Assembly (NCBI RefSeq): GCF_002148795.1
Contig: NZ_MPOB01000004.1
Coordinates: 248,001 to 312,000, forward strand
DNA from: Oceanibaculum nanhaiense
Lineage (GTDB): Bacteria; Pseudomonadota; Alphaproteobacteria; Oceanibaculales; Oceanibaculaceae
Direction of reading: 5' to 3'
DNA: 64,000 nucleotides
Shown here: positions 57,655 through 64,000 of the stretch, one piece after another
Position numbering within the stretch: position 1 is the stretch's first letter
Layout: each line of letters begins with the position of its first letter
Program-made: the position numbers and the translations under genes
Notes under the pieces: model-generated
Seen by the model: only the letters and a program-made list of their open reading frames with translations
The model's database searches: none
What the model was told of the DNA's origin: nothing

Positions 57655-58680
57655 ATGCCTGATTTTTGGCTATCTTCCGGATACTACCTGCTGGAGCGTG
57701 CAGCGGATAACCAGCTTGCGGTGACGGATGATTACCTGCGTGCCTATTTCAACCGGCCGGAGGTGGTGCCGGTCGAGGAATCCTGCGATGCCGAGCGCGC
57801 GCTGCACGCGGCGCTGATGGAAGCGCCGCGCCGCGCCGTGACTCCGGCCGAGCTGCTGCGCATCGAGGATGAGGATGCGCGCGAGAATTACGAGATCGTG
57901 CTGAACTTCCGCGATCACCTGCTGCGCCACGGCACCATCGAGGCGGCCTATGCCGCGCTGTTCAAGCTGGACGGGCCGGTGGAGCCGGTGCGCCTGGCGC
58001 CGATCTTCCTCGACCAGATGGTGCATGTGATCCTGCGCGGCCTGCTGGAAGGCTGCGAGGATCCGTTCCGGCTGCGCGCCGCCGAACTGCTGTTCCGCAG
58101 CCAGAAGGTGACGATCCAGGACGGCAACATCATGCTGGCCGACGAGGAGGTCATCGATCTGTATGCCTCGACCGGCGGCTTCGGCGATCTGGGCCGGCTG
58201 ATCGTCGAGGCGCAGACGCCGCTGCGGCAGATCGACCTCGACGTGATGACCGAGGAGAATGTGCATGATTACTGGGAGCGCGCGGACCGGTTCGACATGG
58301 TGCTGGACATCACCTTCGGCCGGCCGGGGCTGGATGCGCTGTGCCGCGTGCTGGAAATCTGGATCGCGCATTTCGTCGGTGCCGATGTGCGGATCGCGCC
58401 GGTACAATCGATCAGCGATGACCGCTGGAGCTGGCATGTCGGCCTCGACAGCATCTCGACCAACATCCTGAACGAGCTTTACGAGGGCCAGGAGGTCAGC
58501 GAGGAGCGGCTGGCCGATGTGCTCTCGCTGTTCCGGCTGGAATTCCGTGACCCGAACGCCATGCTGCCGCAACTGGCCGGCCGGCCGATCTATCTCGGGC
58601 TGGCCAAGGGAGAAAACGATCTGCTGCGGGTGAAACCGCAGAACCTGCTGGTGAATCTGCCGCTGGCGGAAACCGTCTAG
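57655..58680 (+). CDS. Uncharacterised conserved protein (DUF6352-like)
   Basis: A 341-residue soluble protein. The family recalled is DUF6352. The N-terminus is FWLSSGYYLL and the C-terminal half contains YWERADRFDMVLDITFGRPGLDALCRVLEIWI and many charged helices. It looks like an alpha-rich enzyme or scaffold. No metal motif, P-loop or membrane helix is visible. It is the fourth gene in the mrp operon, with 17 bp to the next. It must interact with the others or with a target of the Fe-S or lipoyl chemistry; this is inferred from position only. Confidence 0.6.
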   Translation: MPDFWLSSGYYLLERAADNQLAVTDDYLRAYFNRPEVVPVEESCDAERALHAALMEAPRRAVTPAELLRIEDEDARENYEIVLNFRDHLLRHGTIEAAYAALFKLDGPVEPVRLAPIFLDQMVHVILRGLLEGCEDPFRLRAAELLFRSQKVTIQDGNIMLADEEVIDLYASTGGFGDLGRLIVEAQTPLRQIDLDVMTEENVHDYWERADRFDMVLDITFGRPGLDALCRVLEIWIAHFVGADVRIAPVQSISDDRWSWHVGLDSISTNILNELYEGQEVSEERLADVLSLFRLEFRDPNAMLPQLAGRPIYLGLAKGENDLLRVKPQNLLVNLPLAETV

Positions 58681-58697
58681 CGCGAAGGGAGGACGCA

Positions 58698-58904
58698 ATG
58701 AACGAAGACGCCTTGAATATGAGCGTGCGGAAGTTCCTGAAGAAGGTCGGCGTGACGTCGCAGCGCGAGATCGAGCAGGCGGTGCGCGACGCTGTCGCAT
58801 CGGGAGAGCTGTCCGGCACCAAGCCGCTGAAGGCGACCATGCTGCTGACCATCGATGGGGTCGGTCTCAAGGTCGCTATCGACGGCGATATCGAGCTGGC
58901 CTGA
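58698..58904 (+). CDS. Small conserved protein (DUF6494-like)
   Basis: A 68-residue protein. A first helix (MSVRKFLKKVGVTSQREIEQAV) and a strand-rich end (ATMLLTIDGVGLKVAIDGDIEL) suggest a small alpha/beta fold. I recall it as DUF6494. It is preceded by GGGAGG and follows the DUF6352-like gene by 17 bp. No cofactor motif is visible, but its small size and conservation suggest a partner subunit of an unknown complex. Confidence 0.6.
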   Translation: MNEDALNMSVRKFLKKVGVTSQREIEQAVRDAVASGELSGTKPLKATMLLTIDGVGLKVAIDGDIELA

Positions 58905-58939
58905 CCGGGCTGGCCCAGCCCAGAGCAGGAGGGAAAGCC

Positions 58940-59290
58940 ATGGCCGTGACAGCGAAGGGCGCCTTTCTCGACCGTCCGGCGGCGCGCGCGCTGGCCGCGC
59001 TTGTTTTCGTCACGGCGGCTGGTTTCCTTGCCTATTACGAGCGCGACCGGCTGTTTGGCAGCGGTCCGGCGGATGCTGCCGCTGCCGCCGACGATCCCTT
59101 CGTGCAGTGCTTCGCCGAACGCGCGGCGCAGATCGACCAGATGGTGACGGACAAGGTCGTCACGGCGGATCAGGCCGCCCAGTTCAAGGGGCGGGCGGAA
59201 GCCATGTGCCGCGCTCAGACGCCAGGTGCCGGCGGTCCTCCCGGCGGCGCCGGTGGCCGCCCGCCGCCCGGCTTCACGCCGGTACGGTGA
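58940..59290 (+). CDS. Small membrane-anchored protein, not recognised
   Basis: A 116-residue protein with one helix (residues 14-33) and a periplasmic tail containing two Cys (C57 and C90) and a Pro/Gly-rich C-terminus (GGPPGGAGGRPPPGF). The tail has a helical middle. It follows the DUF6494-like gene by 35 bp, with GGAGGGAAAG before the ATG. I do not recognise a family. The two Cys could form a disulfide or bind a metal. Its place at the end of the mrp cluster suggests, but does not prove, shared function. Confidence 0.6.
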   Translation: MAVTAKGAFLDRPAARALAALVFVTAAGFLAYYERDRLFGSGPADAAAAADDPFVQCFAERAAQIDQMVTDKVVTADQAAQFKGRAEAMCRAQTPGAGGPPGGAGGRPPPGFTPVR

Positions 59291-59369
59291 GGCGGGCCGG
59301 TTCGTTTCCCCCTCAGCCAGTTCCCCATGTGGCTAGAGTGCGATCACGCTGGTACCCCATCCCTCCAGC

Positions 59370-59470
59370 CGTCATTCCCGGCCTTGTGCCGGGAATCCAG
59401 GGTTCAGCCTGCTCGGCAGATATCCAGCGAGCGGAAGCCTGGACCCCCGCAACAAGTGCGGGGGTGACGG
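59370..59470. repeat. Double-hairpin intergenic repeat, family A
   Basis: Left hairpin ATTCCCGGC/GCCGGGAAT and right hairpin CCCCCGC/GCGGGGG, ends CGTCATTCC and GGGGTGACGG. Its left half is nearly identical to the copy at 28999-29100. A family-B repeat follows within 56 bp. Confidence 0.85.
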
Positions 59471-59525
59471 GGAGAGATTAAAGGGAATGAAGCTGGGTGA
59501 GGGGAGATCGGCGCCAGGCCGCCCG

Positions 59526-59655
59526 ATGCTTCGAGACGCCGGCCCTAAGTGCCTTGGCGCCGGCTCCTCAGCATGAGGTCACCTGGACTCTCTGACGGTA
59601 TTCCAACAATGGCCTCGTCCTGAGGAGCCGGCATCAAGCCGGCGTCTCGAAGGAC
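59526..59655. repeat. Palindromic intergenic repeat, family B, full copy
   Basis: The left arm (ATGCTTCGAGACGCCGG... CGGCTCCTCAGCATGAGG) is mirrored by the right arm (CCTGAGGAGCCGGCATCAAG... CCGGCGTCTCGAAGGAC), with a short unrelated centre. The whole can fold into a large cruciform. A truncated copy is at 23507-23595. Confidence 0.8.
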
Positions 59656-59680
59656 ACAGGGGGCGGAAAGCCGCTGGCGC

Positions 59681-60661
59681 CTATTCCGCCGCGTGGGCGG
59701 TGTTGGGGTAGAGCCGGGCCAGCTCGGCGCTGAAGAAATCCGCCAGCGCGCCGCGCCCCGACAGGCCGGCGCGGGCCTCTGCCTCGGTGTTGTAGTTGGT
59801 GTTGGTGTTGATGTCGTAGGTGCGTGGCCGGCCATCGCTGCCGAGGATGAACTCGACGCCGGCGACCTCCACGCTGTTCTCGGCCAGCATGCGCTCGTAG
59901 CCGGCCTTCTGCACCGGGTCGATCTCCGTCACGATCTCGAATTTCGGGCGGGCGGCTTCTTCGCCGACCGGGCAGAAGGCGTCGCCGACTGCGCAGGCAT
60001 CCGCCGGGCACAGCTCGAACCCGCCGCTGGTATCGACGCGCACGGCGTAGAGGAAGCGCCCGCCAACGAACTCGCAGCGGGTGATGAAGGGCTCCGGCGC
60101 CTTGATGTATTCCTGCAGCAGGTGGATGCCGTCCACCGGTTCGTCATAGAGCGGGCTTTCGGCATAGGCGGCAAGCCCGTCCATGCTGTTGAACAGCTGC
60201 ACGCCCAGCCCCTTGCCGCCGCGATTGGGCTTCAGGATCACCGGCCCGTCACCGAAATGCGCCTTTGCCGCCTCGACCAGCCGGTCGCGGCCCAGCACCA
60301 TCACCGTGCGCGGCGTCTCGATGCCGGCCTTTTCCAGGGCCGCATACTGGCGCGCCTTGGAGAGTTCGAGGTCGAGCGCGCGCACGCCGTTCACCACGCG
60401 CCTGCCATGGCGTTCCAGCCAGGTCAGCAATCCTGCGGTCAGGTCGGTGGAGAAGCGATGGTCGCGGGTATGGGCCGAGGCGCTCATCCGGCTGAAGAAG
60501 ATACCGTGCGGCGGTTCGGCGGAGATGTCGATGGCGCCGTCTGACAAATCCCAGCCCCGCCAGGGCAGGCCGCGCGCGTCGAACAGCTCGGCCAGTGGCG
60601 CCAGCCAGTCGGCATTTTCGTACAGCACGTAAATGCGTGCGTCGTCCGATTCGGGGAACAT
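59681..60661 (-). CDS. RimK-like ATP-grasp ligase
   Basis: A 326-residue ATP-grasp protein. The ATP-binding Lys and glycine-rich loop appear in ILKPNRGGKGLGVQLFNS, with the metal-binding Glu and Asn in VAGVEFILGSDGRP and YDINTNTNYN. These enzymes form amide bonds between an acyl phosphate and an amine or thiol. It starts in a 1-base overlap with the OsmC gene, and both are in a metZ operon, so a sulfur-containing peptide or cofactor could be the product. No partner peptide gene is visible. Confidence 0.82.
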   Translation of the reverse strand: MFPESDDARIYVLYENADWLAPLAELFDARGLPWRGWDLSDGAIDISAEPPHGIFFSRMSASAHTRDHRFSTDLTAGLLTWLERHGRRVVNGVRALDLELSKARQYAALEKAGIETPRTVMVLGRDRLVEAAKAHFGDGPVILKPNRGGKGLGVQLFNSMDGLAAYAESPLYDEPVDGIHLLQEYIKAPEPFITRCEFVGGRFLYAVRVDTSGGFELCPADACAVGDAFCPVGEEAARPKFEIVTEIDPVQKAGYERMLAENSVEVAGVEFILGSDGRPRTYDINTNTNYNTEAEARAGLSGRGALADFFSAELARLYPNTAHAAE

Positions 60662-61086
60662 CAGCCCAGCTCCTCGATCACGACCTCATGGGTCATCGCC
60701 GCCGTCTTATTGATGATATGGGTGGCCGAGCAGTATTTCTCGACCGAAAGTTCGACCGCGCGGTTCACCGCGTCCGCCGACAGGCCGCGCCCCTTCACCA
60801 GGTAGCGCATATGCACCTTGGTGAAGACCTTGGGATGGTCCTCGGCGCGTTCCGCCTCGATCTCGACCTGGCAATCCTCGATCGGCTGGCGGCCCTTCTG
60901 CAGGATCATCACCACGTCGAAGGCGGTGCAGCCGCCAAGCCCCAGCAGCAGCATCTCCATCGGTCGCGGCCCCAGATTCTTGCCGCCATATTCGGGGGCG
61001 CCGTCCATGACGAGGGCATGGCCGGTGCCGCTCTCGCCCATGAAGGCCATGCCGTCGATCCACTTTACCCGCGTCTTCATGCTCAT
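60661..61086 (-). CDS. OsmC-family protein (YhfA-like), in the metZ operon
   Basis: A 141-residue OsmC-fold protein. Conserved Cys C53 (LGLGGCTAFDV) and C119 (VEKYCSATHI) form the thiol site. It resembles the YhfA subfamily, whose function is not settled. It overlaps metZ by 4 bp and the ATP-grasp gene by one base, so the three are tightly coupled. This is the second OsmC gene in the window placed beside sulfur-amino-acid genes or SAM switches, which points to a sulfur role (persulfide or organic peroxide) rather than osmotic stress. Confidence 0.87.
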   Translation of the reverse strand: MSMKTRVKWIDGMAFMGESGTGHALVMDGAPEYGGKNLGPRPMEMLLLGLGGCTAFDVVMILQKGRQPIEDCQVEIEAERAEDHPKVFTKVHMRYLVKGRGLSADAVNRAVELSVEKYCSATHIINKTAAMTHEVVIEELG

Positions 61087-62276
61087 ACCGCCTCCAGTGC
61101 CGCCGTCAGGTCGGCGATGATATCCTCCGCATCCTCCAGCCCGACCGAAATCCGCACCAGCCCGTCCCCGATGCCGAATTCGGCACGCTGTTCGGCCGGC
61201 ACGGCGCGGTGGGTGGTGGTCGCGGGATGGGTGATCAGGCTCTTCGAATCGCCCAGATTGTTCGAGATGTCGATAAGGTTCAGCCCGTTCAGCAGCCGGA
61301 ACGCGCCCTCCTTGCCGCCCGGCACGGTGAAGGCGATCAGGTTGCTGCCGCCCTTCATCTGCCGCTGCGCCAACTCATACTGCGGATGGCTGGACAGGCC
61401 GGGATACAGCACCGTGCCGACCTTGGGGTGCACCTCCAGCGCCTGGGCCACCGCCAGCGCGTTGCGGCCATGGCGCTCGACGCGCAGATCCAGCGTCTCC
61501 AGCCCTTTCAGCAGCACCCAGGCGTTGAACGGGCTCATCGACGGGCCGGTATGTTTGTAATAGGGCCAGAGGAATTCCTTGTGCCAGTCCGCCGGCCCCA
61601 GGATGGCGCCACCCATGCAGCGGCCCTGGCCGTCGATATGCTTGGTGGCGGAATAGACCACGATGTCGGCGCCAAGCTCCAGCGGGCGCTGCAGCATCGG
61701 CGTGGCGAACACATTATCGATGACGACACGCGCCCCTGCGGCATGCGCCAGTTCCGACACCGCCGCGATATCGACCAGTCCGAGGATCGGGTTCGACGGC
61801 GTCTCGAAGAACACCGCTTGCGCGCCGGGCTTCAGCGCGTCGCGCCAGGCTTCCAGATCGCCGCCATCGACCAGCACCGTCTCGATGCCATAGCGCGGCA
61901 GCAGGGTGGAGACGATCCAGTGGCAGGAACCGAACAGCACGCGCGACGACACCACCCGGTCGCCGGCTTTAAGGAAGCACAGCATCGCTGCTGCCACGGC
62001 CGCCATGCCGCTGGGCGTTGCGCGGCAGGTCTCGGCGCCTTCCAGCAGCCGCAGCCGTTCCTCGAACATGGCGACGGTGGGGTTGGAATAGCGCGAATAG
62101 ACGAAGCGCGAGCCTTCGTTCCTGAAGGCCGCCTCGGCCTCCTCGGCGCTGTCATAGACGAAGCCGGAGGTGAGATAGAGCGCCTCCGAGGTTTCGGAGA
62201 AGGGGCTGCGCAACTGCCCGCCACGCACCAGCTGCGTCTGCGGCTTCCAGTCTGCGCGTTTATCCTGATCGCCCAT
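61083..62276 (-). CDS. metZ: O-succinylhomoserine sulfhydrylase
   Basis: A 397-residue PLP enzyme of the Cys/Met group. The Schiff-base Lys is in VVYSATKHIDGQG (about residue 207), preceded by FFETPSNPIL, and the N-terminal FVYSRYSNPTV segment closes the active site. It makes homocysteine from O-succinylhomoserine and sulfide. The sequence follows the MetZ rather than MetB style. It heads an operon with OsmC and ATP-grasp genes. The 70 bp upstream, including 62277-62346, contains no SAM-II element, although this gene is a common SAM-II target elsewhere. Confidence 0.9.
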   Translation of the reverse strand: MGDQDKRADWKPQTQLVRGGQLRSPFSETSEALYLTSGFVYDSAEEAEAAFRNEGSRFVYSRYSNPTVAMFEERLRLLEGAETCRATPSGMAAVAAAMLCFLKAGDRVVSSRVLFGSCHWIVSTLLPRYGIETVLVDGGDLEAWRDALKPGAQAVFFETPSNPILGLVDIAAVSELAHAAGARVVIDNVFATPMLQRPLELGADIVVYSATKHIDGQGRCMGGAILGPADWHKEFLWPYYKHTGPSMSPFNAWVLLKGLETLDLRVERHGRNALAVAQALEVHPKVGTVLYPGLSSHPQYELAQRQMKGGSNLIAFTVPGGKEGAFRLLNGLNLIDISNNLGDSKSLITHPATTTHRAVPAEQRAEFGIGDGLVRISVGLEDAEDIIADLTAALEAV

Positions 62277-62346
62277 GTCGATGATTCCCGCCCTCTAATC
62301 AAGCAACGGACGGTAGGCGGGCGGCCAAGGCCGAGTCAAGGTGCCC

Positions 62347-62994
62347 TCAGGGCGTGACCGGGTTGCGCGCATCGGCAAGGATGCGCCCGCCGATGGCGAC
62401 GAAGCACACCCCGGCCAGCCGCTCGATCCAGTGCTGCGCGTTGCGGAAGCGGCGCATCACCGGGCCGGAGGACATGAACAGGCTGACGATGGAATACCAG
62501 ATCAGCGAGCTGGCCATCACCAGCGCCACCATCAGCCCCATGAACCAGAGCGGCGTGCCGGTGGTGACGGCGGGCGCGAACACGCTGGCGAACAGCACGA
62601 TGGCCTTCGGGTTGGTCAGCGTCACCAGGAAGCCGAAGACCAGCGGGTTGCCGCGCGGCCTGCCCGATTCGGTGGTGTCCTGAAGGACGATCTCCTCCAG
62701 CTTGCCGCGGCTGGCCAGGAACAGCCTTATGCCGAGATAGATCAGATAGAGGCCGCCCAGTACCCGCACGCTCCAGGCCAGCCACTGATACTCCGCCAGC
62801 ACCGCCGATAATCCCAGCAGGCTGAGGCTGGCATACATCCCCAGGCCGAGCGTGACGCCCAGTGTGGTCATCAGCCCCGCTGCCGTGCCGCGTGTCATGG
62901 AGGAGCGCACCACGGCGATGAAATCCGGTCCCGGCAGCATCAGGGCCGGGATAAAAATGGCGAACACGCTGGCGAGGATCAGGATCGGGGACAT
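62347..62994 (-). CDS. LysE-family amino-acid exporter (RhtB-like)
   Basis: A 215-residue six-helix LysE/RhtB exporter. Typical segments: PALMLPGPDFIAVVRSSMTRG near the start, and LVTLTNPKAIVLFASVFAP in the middle. The start at 62994 is the first Met before the first helix; the longer frame adds unrelated residues. It exports an amino acid, such as homoserine or threonine. It lies 70 bp upstream of metZ on the same strand, so a link with methionine/homoserine balance is possible. Confidence 0.87.
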   Translation of the reverse strand: MSPILILASVFAIFIPALMLPGPDFIAVVRSSMTRGTAAGLMTTLGVTLGLGMYASLSLLGLSAVLAEYQWLAWSVRVLGGLYLIYLGIRLFLASRGKLEEIVLQDTTESGRPRGNPLVFGFLVTLTNPKAIVLFASVFAPAVTTGTPLWFMGLMVALVMASSLIWYSIVSLFMSSGPVMRRFRNAQHWIERLAGVCFVAIGGRILADARNPVTP

Positions 62995-63156
62995 GGCGGA
63001 ACCGGCGCTGTGGTAGCTGCTACAGCCAATCCTAGCGCACCCGTTCACCCTGTCACGGGGAGTATTGTCGCCGTCACAATAGGCCACCTCTTGCCGATCC
63101 GTCATTTCGACGCTAGGAGAGGGCGCACTATTTCCAGCCCACAAAAGGCATCAGCC

Positions 63157-63393
63157 ATGACCGATCTGCCCGACCGTCTCTCCGTCAATCCGGCCAGCCC
63201 CTATCATGACGAGGAATTGCTGAAGCGCGGCGTCGGCGTGCGCTTCAAGGGTGTGGAGAAGACCAATGTCGAGGAATATTGCGTCAGCGAAGGGTGGATC
63301 CGTGTCGCCGCCGGCAAGACGCTGGACCGCAATGGCAATCCGCTGACCATCCTGCTGAAAGGCCCGGTCGAAGTCTTCCTGAAGGAAGAGTGA
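63157..63393 (+). CDS. DUF3297-family small protein
   Basis: A 78-residue protein. It matches DUF3297 closely: LPDRLSVNPASPYHDEELLKRGVGVRFKG and a GNPLTILLKGPVEVFL end. It is small, soluble and highly conserved in alphaproteobacteria, with an unknown role. The start at 63157 is the family start; the longer frame adds unrelated residues. It stands alone between the divergent LysE gene and the HD-GYP gene. Confidence 0.88.
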   Translation: MTDLPDRLSVNPASPYHDEELLKRGVGVRFKGVEKTNVEEYCVSEGWIRVAAGKTLDRNGNPLTILLKGPVEVFLKEE

Positions 63394-63560
63394 TATCTGC
63401 CATTCCGATTGATCCTTAGGGCGCGGCGTTCCTGCCTGTTAATATTCCCGGCCTGTGAGGCTGGGCTTTTCCTGTTTTCAGCGTCTTTCCTGTTTTCGTT
63501 GATTGAAGAAATTATAATGTTTCTTTTGCCGGTCGCGAGCCCAAGACACCGGGCTGCGCC

Positions 63561-64000
63561 ATGAGCATTTCCAATGGCGACTGGCTCGCCCGTCTGGAAG
63601 CCGATGCAACCCTGAGCGATGACGCCCGGTCGCGACTGCACGCACATCAGAACGCGGTCGGCGATGTGGCCAGGCTGATTGCCCGCCGGCTGCGCCTGGG
63701 CCGGTCGCTAGGCGAGGCCATCGGCAGGGCCGCTGCCTATCACGATATCGGCAAGCTGCGGATACCGTCGGATATCCTGTGCAAGCCGGGGCGGCTGACG
63801 GCGGAGGAATATTCGGTCATCCGCGCGCATTCGGCGATCGGCTATGATCTGCTGGCATCCCAGGCGGGCCGGCTGGCCCCGCTCGCCGCCCGGATCGCGC
63901 TGCATCACCATGAAGCGATGGACGGTTCCGGCTATCCCAATGGCTTGCGCGGACGCGACATCCCCCTGGAGGCCCGCATCGTCGGCGTGGCGGACGTCTA
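63561..64000 (+). CDS. HD-GYP-type metal-dependent phosphohydrolase, 3'-truncated by window edge
   Basis: The frame is open from ATG 63561 to the window end, so the gene is incomplete. About 146 residues are visible. The HD motif is H61-D62 (YHDIGKLRIP), followed by an IRAHSAIGYDLL segment, an HHHE and the GYP motif (MDGSGYPNGLRG). HD-GYP proteins degrade cyclic-di-GMP to pGpG or GMP, which promotes motility. No receiver domain precedes the HD domain in the visible part. A 167-bp leader with T-rich stretches lies upstream. Confidence 0.88.
   Translation, partial: MSISNGDWLARLEADATLSDDARSRLHAHQNAVGDVARLIARRLRLGRSLGEAIGRAAAYHDIGKLRIPSDILCKPGRLTAEEYSVIRAHSAIGYDLLASQAGRLAPLAARIALHHHEAMDGSGYPNGLRGRDIPLEARIVGVADV

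Noticed and set aside
62277-62346. Search for a SAM-II switch upstream of metZ
   Set aside because: None of the landmarks (GATTTG, GCTTGC, GCTAAA in order) is present on the minus strand. metZ may be controlled otherwise.

Overview
The window is high-GC, densely packed chromosomal DNA of an alphaproteobacterium, probably a Rhodospirillales-type organism. The pointers are SAM-II riboswitches, promoters of the EcfG type (GGAAC-N16-CGTT), a divergent oxyR/ahpC-ahpD locus, an AMP-binding/DsbA-like pair, and the general character of the proteins. No prophage, transposase or CRISPR array was seen. The window looks like core-plus-metabolic chromosome, with short palindromic repeats scattered between genes. 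The taxonomic call is an inference from gene content; no rRNA is present.

Layout. 0-3.8 kb: a tightly overlapped cluster of a pyrimidine-reductase (RibD C-domain) protein, methyltransferase, GT4 glycosyltransferase, a PTPS/QueD-fold protein lacking key catalytic residues, and an MDR dehydrogenase. It looks like an undescribed pteridine- or pyrimidine-derived biosynthetic pathway. 3.9-7.5 kb: peroxide and metal defence (oxyR, ahpC, ahpD, dps, ZIP transporter). 7.5-12 kb: two paralogous EamA transporters, a serine hydrolase and an amidohydrolase. 12-13.7 kb: prfC. 13.8-20 kb: hydantoinase/oxoprolinase A and B, a two-domain ferredoxin-fold protein and an amidase. 20-23.5 kb: envelope proteins, then an acyl-CoA synthetase and a DsbA-fold isomerase. 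23.7-26.3 kb: iron-type alcohol dehydrogenase and a glutamine-synthetase-like ligase. 26.5-34.9 kb: small redox proteins, uvrB, aldolase, MFS exporter and an aminotransferase. 34.9-40.2 kb: AI-2E/PerM permease, stress-linked DUF883-type genes and a small catabolic operon. 40.6-44 kb: an MCP-like sensor with unusual domain order, tRNA-Val and two exporters.

44.1-50.4 kb is a sulfur region: cystathionine gamma-lyase/synthase, cystathionine beta-synthase, a NitT/TauT-type ABC transporter and an OsmC protein. The transporter operon and the OsmC gene are each preceded by a promoter, a SAM-II riboswitch and an intrinsic terminator. A second sulfur operon (metZ, OsmC, ATP-grasp ligase) lies at 59.7-62.3 kb. 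50.6-54.9 kb is a continuous queuosine operon (yhhQ-queA-tgt-queF-queG). 55.2-59.3 kb holds mrp/apbC followed by a ligase-like protein, three uncharacterised conserved proteins and a small membrane protein. The right end has a LysE exporter, a DUF3297-type protein and a truncated HD-GYP gene.

Two intergenic repeat families recur: a roughly 100-bp double-hairpin element (six copies plus one deletion remnant) and a roughly 130-bp palindromic element (two copies). Most start codons were moved from the longest reading frame to a start with a ribosome-binding site or an operon overlap.
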